This document shows, one piece after another, positions 47,797-60,922 of a stretch of 64,000 nucleotides of DNA. The notes beneath the pieces were generated by a model. The model did not search any database and was not told the origin of the DNA. It saw only the letters and a list, made by a program, of their open reading frames with translations. A program made the position numbers and the translations under genes. The stretch comes from Siphonodentalium dalli. Its lineage: Eukaryota > Mollusca > Scaphopoda > Gadilida > Siphonodentaliidae. Position 1 is the first letter of the stretch. Each line of letters starts with the position of its first letter. The stretch covers positions 122,998,126 through 123,062,125 of the forward strand of contig CP136069.1 of NCBI GenBank assembly GCA_032622095.1, given 5' to 3'.

Positions 47797-50060
47797 ACCG
47801 CTCTCTTTAATACCATCAAGCAATGAAATTATCCTTGGGTCGAGGGGTGTTCATTAGCTCTCAAACACAAACCTCGTAGACAAAAGTGTTGGCGCAATTA
47901 GTGCCATATGAGAATTCTAATAACCCTTATATAACATGTCAGTCTGGCTACATGTGACCCTGTACTTACTGATGTGGTTGTCGCTACTAAAAAGGTTGTC
48001 ACTACCAAAAATAAATGCACATTTACTAATAGTTGATACAATGTCTATTATCCATCTTGCATGCTAGGGGGAGACGCACTCTTTGCATAAATCCAGACAA
48101 AAATGGCTAGAGCTAAAGAATTTCTCTGGATCTATCCGGCGAAAAATCTTAGAAGAGACAAATAAAACAATGGAGAGAGGTTGAAAATATTATTTTGTTT
48201 TTGTCCCTTTCGGTACCAAGAACTGCCAGAATAATTAGTAATTTCATACATCACTCCAATCACCAAATAACGTATTTTTTCGGAGAGGAGGTATCATGTT
48301 GCGTTAAATTGTTTTAATTGCATAATATAACATCATACCCCATATATTATAATGAAGAATAAAGCAGTCACACATATTCCTGCCCAATGAAATAAATGTT
48401 CATATGCAGTGTGGTCCATGCAAGCGGGGGGCAATCAACTGGATTCAGGCCACAGTGTAAGAGATATGGTGGTTAGTTTTAACATGGTTATGAACCCATG
48501 ACCCAGAACTCATCTCGCCCAATTTGTCATTGACCAGCATGCAGGCATAACATGACAATTCTTAAATGTAGAAAATTATTTATGGGTAAGTTGCCTTTCT
48601 GATTGAAAATAATCATTAAATTCCACGAATCAAGAAAAGTTAAGTCTCCTCTAATGATATCATTTATGAACTGCACTTTTGAAGAAAATTAATTTTACAG
48701 ATTTTCTTAGTACCAGAAAACAGTGAAATTCTAAATATTTTTCATGCCATAAAAGTAAAGTAAATGAAGTTATAGTTTCCAACGGGTCGATGGTTCTTAA
48801 ATATTGTGTCACAATAATCGCTTGCACCAAATTTCACAAATAAATTCCTGACAGATTTTGCGAAAATCCACTTGAAATACTAGGAAATTTTGGCAAAACG
48901 TACATCCGTGCGCTGCCTGAAGTTCTGAACCAACGTAACCCTGCTGAAACTTATATTTACATTTAATTTTAGCATGATGCGACTCCGGGATCATCGACCT
49001 GTGGCACTCATGTTCTTAATGCGACTGTATATATGCCAGTAAGTTTAATGGCATCTGAATGATTGTCCGCTCTTTAATACGATCGAACAATGAAATTATC
49101 TTGGCGACTATGTGTGGAACGGTGCTCCAGAATTCCCAAGGATCCAATGCTCGCAGGCAAACTTGTTGGTCGGCTATCAGTACCGCATGGGGATGCCAAC
49201 ATGCCTTATATAGCATGGCAATCTGATGATGATGATCTATATTTACTGATGTTGTAACTATCAAAAAACGACATAGATTTACTTATAGTTGAGACCATGT
49301 ATATTTTCACTCTTGCATAATAATGGGCTATCTTTGGACGACCCGAACCAATGTAACCCTGCTGATAATTACATTTACGTATTCCACAATGAGTAAAATT
49401 CCTGGTACATTTCCTAATAGCGACGCTAAGTCTTGTAACCATCGACCGGATGACAATTATTTGGGAATTTTATTGACATCTGAATGATTAAACAAGACAA
49501 GGCGTTTTAATGTGGTCGAACAATAAAATTATCTTGGCGTCTCCGGGTCGAGGGATGCTCTAGAACTCTCAAGGATACAATGTTCGCAGACAAAAGAGTT
49601 GGTGCGCAATTAGTCCCGACTGCGAATTCCAATAACATTTAGTATAGCATGACAATATAGTCAATGTCTTCAAATGTGCACAGTACATGGCACTATACTT
49701 ACTGAAGTTGTTGTCATCTGCCAAAAAGGACAAACATTTACTGAGACAATATATAGTATAGCATGATAACAAACAAATGTGACCTTGAAAAACGACACTT
49801 GTAACCATCATGCTGCCGATTACCGATGATAATCACGTTCTGTTGGCAGATAAATGGTCGCCCGCTCTCATTAATATGATTTAACAATGAAATTATTTTG
49901 TCGTCTCTGGATCAAGGGGATGATCTAGAACCCTCAAGGATAGTAGCATCGCAGGCAAAGTGCTGGTGCGCAATTAGTGGCGTCTGTGATAACAATACCA
50001 CCGGTCGCAAAAGGTGGACGATAGGTGGCGCTGTGCATACTGTTTTGATTCTCAGTATAC
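47797..50060 (+). repeat. four diverged copies of a ~250-400-bp repeat
   Basis: CGCTCTTTAATACGATCGAA near 49070, with related starts near 47800, 49505 and 49862, is each followed by CAATGAAATTATCTTGG, a CTAGAACTCTCAAGGAT block, GCAGGCAAA and, in three copies, GCGCAATTAGT. The second and third are about 430 bp apart and the third and fourth about 365 bp. Between the first two, a GTAACCCTGCTGA-AATT word at 48935 recurs at 49352. No frame is kept between copies. Confidence 0.65.
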
Positions 50061-53000
50061 CACCAATGGAAAATCAAATATAAAACTAACCACAACTTCT
50101 TAGCACGAGCTATCGTCTGTGGAATCGAATCTGTGGTGCTTACATGGTGGTGGTTACTTCTCGAATCACGGTAAATTCAGCCGTAATGGCTGAAAATTTA
50201 GACCAATTTCACAGGTGCTTTTTTCCGTAAAAAATACGGGATTTTCTGACAGTGTAGGATTCGTGCGAATTGCACATACAGTGCAGCCAAAGCGAAGAAA
50301 ACGAGAAACCCTCATCACCTCGATTAGTCCATGCAATCAAAATCTTCTAATCCCAAACTTCAAACAGTTCCAAATATATATGCATCGTGATATATAGTAC
50401 CAAAACTTCGGACTTGTTGCCTGCTCCTATTTTCCAACAGCGGTATTGACACCGTATATGATTTCATTTGGCACAACAGTCACCACAATTAGCACCGAGC
50501 TATATTTTTGGTCATCTCCGAATGACATGCCGAATGATGATTAATTGTAGAGGGAAAACATGAAATGGAACTTGCGATAAACACCATACACAAGTATAGC
50601 TTTCCTTACGTACTCCATACACCTTTGAACTCATTCAACGATTTCGTGACTATCGACGGTAAAAGTGGTTCAATCTCGTTGTTGTAAATAACATGCCGTT
50701 ATTTTAATGCCTGAGCTCAAACGATCTGAACGATAAAGAAACATTCAAACATGAAGCGGCCAGACATGAAGCTTCATATCTCTCCACATTATACTGCACG
50801 CCGTGTCAGTATTCAAAGAAAGATAATCGATTTAATGAAAAGGAATGTCTAAAGAAGCCATATATGGCCGATATCTCCCTCGCGATGACGTCTCGCGATG
50901 TTTGTTGTACCAACTGACACTCAGAGCGAAGCATGACGTTCGTGATGTGACTCTCATGTCAGTTGAAAATTAAAACGGCAGAGATACTTGTCGTTAAGAA
51001 AGTGAGTAAATATATAGGTGAAAAATATAATCTTCTTTTATACAGCCCCTCGTGTCTTTGGTCCATCTAGTAGGAAATTGTATCATCTCCGTATTCACGC
51101 GAAACCTTAGACGCAAGACCATAATGAAATGGGTTCGAGTGTAATAGGTTTATCTCGTGTTCGTATTCCTTGGATTTGCCTGGTCTATCAAGGTTGAAGT
51201 AATCAATAACTGAACACAATACGATCAATACATGGTGAAGTTTTTAAATGCTGGCATAAGGCCAAATGGTCGGACATGTTTCGTGTTCCTTTGCCAACCA
51301 CCGATAACGGTCGCTGACAAAGACGAAGTGTCCTTGCATCTGCTACAACGCATCTGCGCTTATTACTGGAATAGATGTGCTTTTGACCAAGCTTCACGCA
51401 GAGTTCAGTCCCCTACGCAGGACTTACCGCTGCCAGCACATAATGTGAAGAAATGTCACATTTATTTATTTGATGCTTTTGTAGGTTACAATTCATTCTG
51501 CATTATTCTGATAAACTGAGCTGTCCATACTCATTTGAAAATGTTACATTTAATTCAGAAAATACAAATGCCGGCAGCGGTCAGACATAGCGTATCGAGG
51601 GGACTGGTCTCTATTTTGCAGCTTGGCTTTTGGCCATGTATTCAGCCATGGTGTGTGCGTCTCTGGTTGGTCGTTACCGGCGTTACTGTGTTGAAGGGTA
51701 GTCATGTTCGACTGGTGTTGTTAGGTTGGCAACGGGATTACCAATGGCCGTAATGTTTTTTTGTTATTGTCTTATCGGGTCAGATTGTCTATTTGAGCTG
51801 AGTCTGAAATGGACACGCTTTTATACTAGAATTTTTGCAACAGGAACGCGAGGAAACCTCACGTCGTGTGGGTTTGAGGTTTCGGTGGATTTTAGAGACA
51901 GAACTATCCCATTGGAAAATATCGATGAAGACGGTTTCCTGTGACAATATCGATTATCGAAGGAAATAGTTCTCGAGTTACATGTACTGGGACTTATAGA
52001 GAGGCCAATGGAATGGAATCATATATACATGTATATACTATACTGCGTCCCGTTTGGGTTTATGTGGGTGTCTTTTTGTTGTTGTTTGTTAGCCCACGCC
52101 TTGTTTTTGACCCACTGCCATGGGTTCTGTTGTCTGTGGTCTTCTCTAGAATATCTTTAGCTGTTCCAACAATTTCTAATACTGGCGCTTTCTCGTCTTC
52201 GGTGAATGTAAGACCGCGTGCCAAGTATCGCAGACTCAACACGGGATGTCTTACGTTTTTACTTTCGGTATGTGTTTTTCTGTTATTCTGTCCGAGAATA
52301 CACTGCATCGACAGTGGACCATACACTAAATAAAATCGCTCCCGTGGCGATCACACACGGTAACGTCGTGCAGCCCTATATATAAAACGATGATTTTATT
52401 GTCGAAATGATACGGACGACCGATCGTCAAAAAACGCGACATCAAACTAAGCAGGGCATGGCTTATCGACTCAAACAATGGAGTGTGTTTTCCCTGTGTA
52501 GATCTGGAATATACCCATGTGCATATATATATATATATGAACGGGCTACCAGCATCTGGCAGCTCTACTGCTGATGAATCCTTGTAAAAACGCAAAAATG
52601 GCGATATTGTAATTTGGCACAATCGTTGCATGGGTTATCGGTATAAACAAAATAATTTTTGACTGAAAACTTGTTTCAACTTGAACAACAGGAAATATCG
52701 TTTTACAGGTAGTGTTTAAAATTGATCTACGGAGTCGTTAACCAGAACATAAATCAATAAATTCACTGCTATAAAGTGCACTATATATTCTCAATGGATC
52801 CCATATATTGTTAGTTTGAAGATGTGTCTCCATTTGTTCGGTTATTGAATATTATGTCGTGACCACTAATGCAGAACTAAGGTATAACTACAGTAATGTT
52901 CTAAGTAATCGACTTATTAACCACAGCAGAATTATGGGTAACTTTTCAGCATATATACTGCACGTCACCACTGGTTGTTATTACTTTTTATTTCGCGATC

Positions 53001-55376
53001 TGACAAGTGTTCATCAATTTTACAGGATAATTCAATTATAAAGGGCGGCAGAGAAAACCACTCAATCGCTCGTATGTGTGCTTCTATCGCGTTTTGTCCC
53101 CAGATATTGGTTACCCCATCGATTTTTATCGATTCGTAATGGAAACTGAGCGGGGACGTATACGCATTGATCACCATCACAATTTCACCCATGATCAAGT
53201 GGCACTATTATAATGGTAGGTTCTGTTGATTTAACTATGATGGCCGTGGGTCAAAATCATGCATTTAGTTGTTTCTATATAAACTAAATACTTATTAATT
53301 GAGGAGCAGTTCCCTTATGAAATGTCCAGATAATTAGATTAACAAACGACCATAGGTTATTTATTGAACTTATGTTTAACAAACGACAATTTGAACTTAT
53401 TTGGATATTTTGCTCCGAGTGAGAACATTTCCATCCTTCTGCACTTGTAGTAGATCTTATCTGCCTGCCATCTGCTTTTATTACCTGACCCCCCCCCCCA
53501 ACTAATAAAAGACCATTCCAATGTATGCTATATTATAACTGGTGCATGGGAGAATCCATTTAGTATAGAAAGGGTTAATGGAAAGTACCGTTAAGTTTCT
53601 CAATTAAATTGTCATTTAGGGGTGTACATCAAGTCTAAATGATTAATTAACTGAGTCATTATCGACAGGAAATATAATTTGAGTAGGCAAATATTTGAAC
53701 AACTATTTTTAAAACGAATGTAAAACTGATAATAATATAAAGTGTTCTTTCGATTATTATGTAACATCGAACGGAGCCATTATTGAAATAAATGAAATAT
53801 ATTTATTCGTGTATTTGTCTCTCATAAATCTTGGAAACAATCATGGAATAATTGGCTCTGATCAGACTTGCCAACGGTTATGATTGGTTGACACTGATAT
53901 ACTTATGTATGTGATGGTAATGTGAGTAATGATATACGTTCAACTTCAAGAATAATGGCCCCCGTGGTTACAGTTGGCATAATATGCATTAGGCGCATTA
54001 TACCAATTTAAGCCCCCCCCCCCCCCCCCCTCCCGACGACGACGACGACGTTGATTCGAGCCTTGACAAACGCCGACTTATAATCCACGCTGAGGGTAAC
54101 CAAATTCGTTTTTCTGGGAAAGATCTGGCAGATCACGTGATACTCCGGAGGTGTTTATTTACGTGATTTGTCGCTTTTCGTCGTGATTATCTGGTCCGAT
54201 TACACATTATAATTCTGTTAGACCTAATCTATACGCGTAAGTTGACTGCTTCCGATATATTCCATCATCCGACCTTTTGATCTCCCCGATATAAGTGGTG
54301 TGATCGATAGGGCGAAACAGATAACACTGGTCTGTCGCCCACTTTCCTGCACGTACGCTAGCTAACCGTCTATCGTGACTGCATGGGGCCCATTCCACAT
54401 GCTTGTAAACAATGCTTGTTTATATCATGATCTGCATTGACCAGGGAGTTATGGTGGTCATTTTCTTTCTGTTTTGTTTTGTAGCCCATTGACAGGGACG
54501 TTCATATGGGGTTCCAACTGGGGGTGAGACCATAAAATTTCGAAGGACTTGGTCTAATAAAATTTCCAACAATATAGGATTTGGTTTTGAATAATAAAAA
54601 ATTCCAAGCTTAATGGCTTAAATAATTTGGGTTTCTAAGTGTTCTTTTTAAGAGCTTGGACAGTGTAAATAAAGACACTAGTAACAAGAATAACATAGCA
54701 TTGATCCATGCTTTATGTATTAAGTGCGCTGTGCATGCAGTACATCGTGTACATTATACATGACATTAATCAGAATATGGTTGAGGAACGAATACGAGTT
54801 ACATGTATTCGAATTCCAAGGAGTCACAAGTTGTAACTCACACAATGGTAACAATTATGATGCTGAATGATTGTTATATCGTTAAAGCTGTCCTCAGAAA
54901 GATGTGGAGGTTTGACATTGCTAATAGACTAGTGACCATGAAGCTATGGTTGGTAAACATACCAGTCTGAACTTGATGGAAATGCTTTGCCTTCAATTTC
55001 ATATATGTGTTCAGGTAATGAGCATTACTGGAATGTATTTACTCAAATGACTGTGTATTAACGTGTAACATTGACACTACATTGTCACGTACATTGCAGG
55101 TCAATGCAGGACAAATTTAAATGAACTGATTAATATACTGCTATGTGAGGAACTTAATGTATAAGTGCAATGTCCCTTGAACATTTAAAATAATAATTTT
55201 AAAAAAAACATGTTTAAGATGTATACATATCAACAAGTTAACAATATATTGAATGAAAGGCGCCACATGATTTGAGAAGTTCAAATGTCAAACATAATAG
55301 AATCCTGGTTCGGAATTCGGAGTAGGAAAAAAACAATTTGTACAATTCCAGAATTGATGCTTTTGATGCCCATTGT
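50061..55376. other. no convincing gene; several unassigned frames
   Basis: 51232-52333 has a cluster of frames on both strands. The minus frame 52060-52326 contains ARGLTFTEDEKAPVLEIVG, which looks protein-like, but I cannot assign it. At 52892-52950, AGTAATGTTCTAAGTAATCG and GGGTAACTTTTCAG are shared with 60189-60247. C runs lie at 53489 and 54012, the latter followed by CGACGACGACGACG. Frames elsewhere are short. Confidence 0.35.
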
Positions 55377-56001
55377 TATACCCCCCCCCCCCGCAACGAA
55401 GTTAGGGGGGTATACTGGAGTCAGCTTGTCCGTCCGTCCGTCCGTCGTCCGTCCGTCCGTCCGTCCGTCGTCCGTCCATGGACACAAATTTGTCCGGAGT
55501 TTTTCTCAGTCGTTTTTTGATCAATTTCCATGAAACTTGGCACAGACATCAACCACCATGGGAACCTGTGCACCTGCGATTATGACGTTTTTTGGTGGAG
55601 TTATCCCCCCTTTTTCGACTTAGAAAATGTTCGCAACATGTATACTTTTGTCCGAGCTTTTATTCCTATATTTTTCGGTCAATTTGTTTAAAACGTGGCA
55701 CAGATATTTATTACCATGGGAACCTGTGCACCTGCGATTGTGACGTATGTCCGACATTTTTTGTGTGGAGTTATTCCCCTTTTTCGACTTAGAAATATTT
55801 TCGCAACATACATAATTTTGTCCAAGCTTTTATTCCTACATTTTTCGGTCGATAAGTATAAGATTAGGGTTATGGTTGTACACCTGCAATGGGAACTGTT
55901 ATTTTATTATTTTAACTAAATGTTTACTGAAATGTGAAACATCTTAGTATTTTAAAAACAGGGGGGTATCCGTAGTCCCATTGGGACAGTCACACCTCTA
56001 G
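55377..56001 (+). mobile_element. Helitron-like repeat with GTCC microsatellite
   Basis: It opens with a hairpin (TATA-C12 facing G6-TATA, 55377-55414), then a (GTCC)n run at 55428-55477. Two ~180-bp units follow, each with ACCATGGGAACCTGTGCACC (55556 and 55714) and TTTTTCGACTTAGAAA. It ends GTCCCATTGGGAC (hairpin), ten bases, CTAG at 55998-56001 followed by T. Hairpin plus CTAG-T is the Helitron 3' signature. The 5' end is not certain and no Rep/helicase is present. Similar GGGGGTATA...GTCCGTCCG repeats are frequent in bivalve and other marine genomes. Confidence 0.6.
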
Positions 56002-57961
56002 TTTCATTTGTATAGGGACGAACATGGCAAGCTCTTGTCATTAGCCGAATGGATCATTGTGGTTATCGCAGTTTCGGTAAACGTCAGACCCACATATGTA
56101 TATACCATATCTTTGATGATCTTCACATGTGAACATATCATTCGATTGTAATTTGTAAAACGTGGGCACTATGTTTTGGCCGAATGAGATAATCTATTCA
56201 ATAATCAAGAGGTTAATGTGGAAAATCACAACATCATAATCGTCTATTATGATTAAAATAAACTTTACGAAACAATATTTGAAGGACGTCAATTATGGAG
56301 GTCAATGTCTGGCCTTTCCCAATCTTAAAACCCAGCTCCTTTGTTCTACCCTTGTCTTCTATTTTCCGAATGGGCGCTTTATACCAGGTATCTAGAACGT
56401 CCATGTCTCCAACTGTATGCACAATGAGCCCCAACGGAGACTTCTAACAGAGAACTAGTTCTCTTCTAAACCCGCCCACCAAAACGAACATTTGCATAGA
56501 GCTTTTGTAACCCACGTAATTCATTTCCTTGTCGGTAGAGACGTGCTGCTCATTTGCATGTTAATGGGTACCTGTCGTTTTGAAACATGACACATCAGTA
56601 TGCGAGACTCCAGTTATAGAGTTACTGTTCTTCTTTTGCATACACCGACATGAATGCATTTTTCGTGTCAAAAAAGATCCCAAACTACATACGTGTCCAA
56701 AATGCAGATACTTCCGTCGACGATATATGTTATTTATCTATGCTCTGCCATGTAAGAGCAAAACACATATTTTGTATATGTTTGCGTACATCTACGTTGT
56801 GTTTCGAACAGAGTTGTACCAGAATATATGCCTACAATTGTGTTCACGACAAAGTGCACATGCAACCTCCACTAACACGAACCAAGGGTGTGGTTTTGTT
56901 CTTACTCGAGGACTATATTTTATACAGAAAAATGTTCTTATGTGTCTCACTTATCGAGATTTATCAGACTTATTCATCGGCACGACAGTAGTTCATCCTT
57001 GTATATTTCAAAACTGTGTTTTAAATCAGTTAATGGACTCGAAACTGGACATTCAGAAACTAGAAGAACTCTAATTAGCCTAATGCAGTAGCTATACCCC
57101 TCCGAAGCCGACGTTATAGCTCCCTGGCCGACGTCCTATGCACGCAAGGCTTTGGTAACTCAATTTTATTGATTGTACTCAAACAGTATACGCAGTTCAT
57201 TTTTAATATTCCTCTGTCTGAAATATTATGTACGGCAACTTACGCAAGGGATTAGTTACGACTCTTCGTGGATTAATAGTCGGCTGCTAAGCCCCAAGCA
57301 TTTGGTTTATTGCGCAATGCAGTTCGATAAATGTCAACAATTACAGTCGTATAATGGATTCCATGATACCATATTGTTTTCTGGCGTGCGTTACGTATAT
57401 AAATAGATTTTGGTTATTTGCTTTTGCATATGTTATAATTGTTATTCCCGGACGGACACCAATTGGCAAATTTGATTTCGCCGTCGCATGTTAATACGTT
57501 CACACTCTGGGGAAATTTGTCGGGCATGTTCATGCAATTCGTCACAGAGGGCCTATGGTGTTGTGTATACGAGTGTAAAATACCAATTATGCAATGGACA
57601 CATTTCTCATAATGAACTTCTACTGATAATAATTACGAATAGCTCAAAATAACAGTAGTAAATTTTTCGGACTGCCCATGCATGGGGATGATACGCCATG
57701 TGTCTCTATGCACAATCATAATTATACCACATCGTGTAAGAAGACAACTAACGAGATCTGACAAAACTAGTGTCCAATTATTTAAACTTTGGACTGATTT
57801 AGCGAGATCCTTATGCCTGCCAAGTTCCACGTTATTCACTTAAAGTTATAAATACAATTGACGTCTTTTGGTGTCCTTGAACATGCATATGAATCTTCTC
57901 TAACTAATTCTGGTATGTTGAGGGTATTTCTAATACGATTTTTGGGATACGCTATGACTAG
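56002..57961. other. no gene recognised; overlapping open frames
   Basis: The + frame 56580-57074 (164 residues) overlaps two other + frames (56650-56991, 56888-57091). All are Cys/Tyr-rich and none has a motif, so I regard them as chance. Confidence 0.35.
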
Positions 57962-58389
57962 ATCATGCCATGAATCTATACTTTTGCTAACGCCCGAAAA
58001 GATCATATTCCACCAGTACAAAACATTGGAACTTTTTGAAGTTCTGACAGGGAACCTTATATACAGTCGAAAAAAAATATTTCTTAATTATTATCTGTTC
58101 CTTAATAATGTATGTGAAGGTCTCAACTCGAAATTGCATGCTTTTATGTGATATTTGTGAGCAGAAATGCAATAAAAATCTGTCACAAAGTCACTTTAAT
58201 CGTGAAATTTCGAGTTGGGACCTTCACTTACAGTGAATTATATTGTTAAGGAACAGATAATAACTAAAAAATATATTCCCCATGTTATTTTTTCGAATTG
58301 ATAAGGTTCCCTGTCAAAACTTCAAGGTTTTGTACTGGTGGAATATGATCTCTAGAGGCTTTAGCCAGAGTAGAGACTCATGGCATGAT
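57962..58389. mobile_element. 428-bp foldback element
   Basis: ATCATGCCATGA at 57962 faces TCATGGCATGAT ending 58389. The arms (about 180-200 bp) share GATCATATTCCACCAGTACA, GACAGGGAACCTTAT, TTATTATCTGTTCCTTAA and AAGGTC-CAACTCGAAATT, with several indels. The loop is about 50 bp. No flanking duplication found. The frames here on both strands are products of the arms. Confidence 0.75.
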
Positions 58390-58783
58390 ATATGAACGCC
58401 GATACGTGACGACAAACATACAGACCGATGTCATATATTTTATATTGGGTGCACAATAATTTGGTAATATATTCTAATCGATAAAATTGGTTAATGCGTC
58501 CAAATTAGAACATTATGTTGTGCGATGACGGCGGCGGATTTTTGTATAGTTGAACACTTGTTTAGTATAGCTCATACCTGATCACTCGTGCATGCCAAAT
58601 ATATTTGATAATTGTGGACGATTTTACTCTTAGCCGCCCTACTTTCGGTCCAATTCGATACTTGGATATTATATTTAGACTTTGCCACCCGCAATGTGGG
58701 AACATTTTCTGCCCGAACACACGTATCAGCTTGACACAACATTGACCTGCCGCAAGAAATTTATTTAATAGTGGGTCAGTTGG
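58390..58783. other. no gene recognised
   Basis: Nothing seen before the GCTGAAGGGG element. Confidence 0.35.
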
Positions 58784-59107
58784 GCTGAAGGGGTCACTCT
58801 GACCAAAAATGCTGAAGGGTACACAGGTTTTGAAAATGTACTGATTGGTACACAGCTTTTGAAATCTCGTTCTAAATGAGTTTTCATGTCCGCCATGATT
58901 TCTGTAAGAGAATTTTTTTTTACGTTCCAATGAAAAACTAAAATGAACTGAAAACAAACTGCTGATGGCGTCAGGCTTTCAGGAACACAGTTGAAGTAAC
59001 TGCGTTCGTGCCGATCACAGACCCTATGTACCCTTAATTCAGCACAGTTTCCAAACATGTGTATACACCCTTCAGCAATTTATTTTGGTGAGAGTTACCC
59101 CTTCAGT
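58784..59107. mobile_element. 324-bp GCTGAAGGGG MITE with 9-bp target duplication (Mutator-like)
   Basis: GTCAGTTGG stands at 58775-58783 and 59108-59116. The inverted ends GCTGAAGGGGTCACTC and GAGTTACCCCTTCAGT (terminal base changed) continue to a second TGCTGAAGGGTACACAGG block. Uninterrupted counterpart of 40189-40966. A CAAATGTACTGATTGGTACACA-like duplication near 58840 makes it slightly longer. Confidence 0.85.
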
Positions 59108-59116
59108 GTCAGTTGG

Positions 59117-59812
59117 GCCTGTTGTTTTGACAATATGTATGGTAGGACAAAGCAATGCTATTGGGGAAATGCACCGAAGGCTGTCTAAAATTGTAAATCT
59201 CGAGTTCGTTGGCAACCCCGAATCACAAACATGGCTGAATCAGCATGACCACAAACATCGCTGTATTGCATGACCAGTACTGTCAATATACATACACGAA
59301 AGTGTCGGTTCTGCATGATTGGTTTATATGGTTTATTGTGGTTCCTTGTTGATTCAGCCGCTGTGTGGCATATCACGAAGTTGTCAGTGTTATGTGTGAG
59401 GAAAAGGGGGGTTAATGTCACTCAAGTTCACGTAGAAACCACCGACCCAGAAAGAAGCTGATAACCTTCCCAAGATGCACAAAATCAATGTATAATCTGA
59501 AACAATAGCTATCATTTACACTCCATACCTCTCCATCGTGTACTGCATGCATACCAGGCTCATCCACACCTTTGATATGCCACATCACGCCCTTAATCTG
59601 ATTTTGATATATCCATCGATCCAGCCCACGCTGTGAGTATAGCTGAGCAACACACAAACATTCATTATATTACAAAATAACGATCTTCTAAATTCCTCGT
59701 TGACATCAAAACATAATAGTGTGTAAGCAATCTCACAGTGTGGGTTTAACACATGCGACCGGAAATGAACTCTATATGATTGTTGCCTGATGTCGGATCC
59801 CCTCCATACAAC
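59117..59812. other. no gene recognised
   Basis: Short frames on both strands without motif. Confidence 0.35.
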
Positions 59813-60762
59813 TAATATGATCGCACGTGACACGTAGTAGAGCAACCACACATGCTGTGATTCGATTTTACAATAATTATAGGGTATATAATAATTAAAT
59901 GGTGTACCATACTTAATAACTTACAGTCCACTATTAGTATATCAATCGAAGATACATAGGCCCACGTGTTTGTACTATCAGCACAATAAAATACCAAATC
60001 TGATAGGGGAGGGGTAAATAATATTTCAGTAATATATCACTAACGGTTGTCCGGCTATTGAGCAAACCTCGTCAGTCTCCGTAACCGCACCTAAGGGGTC
60101 AAATGTCGAGGAGTCCAGAATGGTTCCCGGCGTTGCCCAGTTTGAGAAGTATTCAAACCTTTGCAAACCTTTGATGTGGTTTCTATACAGTAATGCTCTA
60201 AGTAATCGACTTCTTAACCACAGCAGAATTATGGGTAACTTTTCAGGATTTAGTCGGAAATATGGCTTGTTGCCATTCATCGGAAAGCTCTCCCCGAGTT
60301 AAAGCCATGCATAGACATGGCTGGGGTGTCTTCATTTGTGGGTTCCCCACCTTGGAAATTCCAACTACACACCCTTGACCCAGATCAAAAGTCCCAAACT
60401 ATGGGAAATCTCATTTGCACGTCACCTTTGGCTCGGAATTTTCCAACTGATACTTCTCAGTCTTGACTCCTCGACTTTTTACCCCTTAGGCGAGGTTACG
60501 GAGAATGACGTTGTTTGCTCAATAACCGGATAACCTGCTAGTGATATATAACTATATTATTATTTTAGCCCCCTATCACATTTGGTATTTTATTGGAATG
60601 ATAGTACAAACACGTAGGCCTATGTATCTTCGAGTTATATACTAATAGTGGACTGTAAGTTACTAATTGTAGTACTACACCTAATTATCACCATACAATT
60701 ATTGCAATATCGAATCGCAGCATGTGTGGCTGCTTCACTACGTGTTACGTGCGATCATATTA
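59813..60762. mobile_element. 950-bp foldback element with ~300-bp arms
   Basis: 59813-60116 and the complement of 60465-60762 align from TAATATGATCGCACGTGACA to TCGAGGAGTC, roughly 80-85% by eye. The spacer holds the AGTAATGCTCTAAGTAATCG segment shared with 52.9 kb and an AATTCCAACT repeat. No transposase and no clear target duplication. Confidence 0.75.
60336..60475 (+). repeat. AATTCCAACT-type dispersed repeat (copy 2)
   Basis: CTTGGAAATTCCAACTACAC, ACCCAGATCAAAAGTCCC, ATTTGCACGTCACC and GGAATTTTCCAACTGATACT correspond in order to 43886-44010. It lies in the spacer of the foldback element. Confidence 0.6.
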
Positions 60763-60922
60763 AATATGGAATAAATACTGTTTTCATCAAGGTGCACGAA
60801 TCAGGTTACCTCCCTTTGCGTATATCGGGAATAGAACCAGCTTAGCCATCGCTCATTAGCTTCTGTGGTGGGCTGATTCGGGTAAACGTCTATATTCTAC
60901 AGATCTATCTGTGTTCACTGTG

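Noticed and set aside
51232..52333. Cluster of frames suggesting a gene
   Set aside because: Open frames on both strands compete, none carries a recognisable domain, and no consistent exon chain can be drawn; only noted as unassigned.
56580..57091. 164-residue + frame with two further overlapping + frames
   Set aside because: No motif, no splice or codon support, and three overlapping frames in one place argue for chance.
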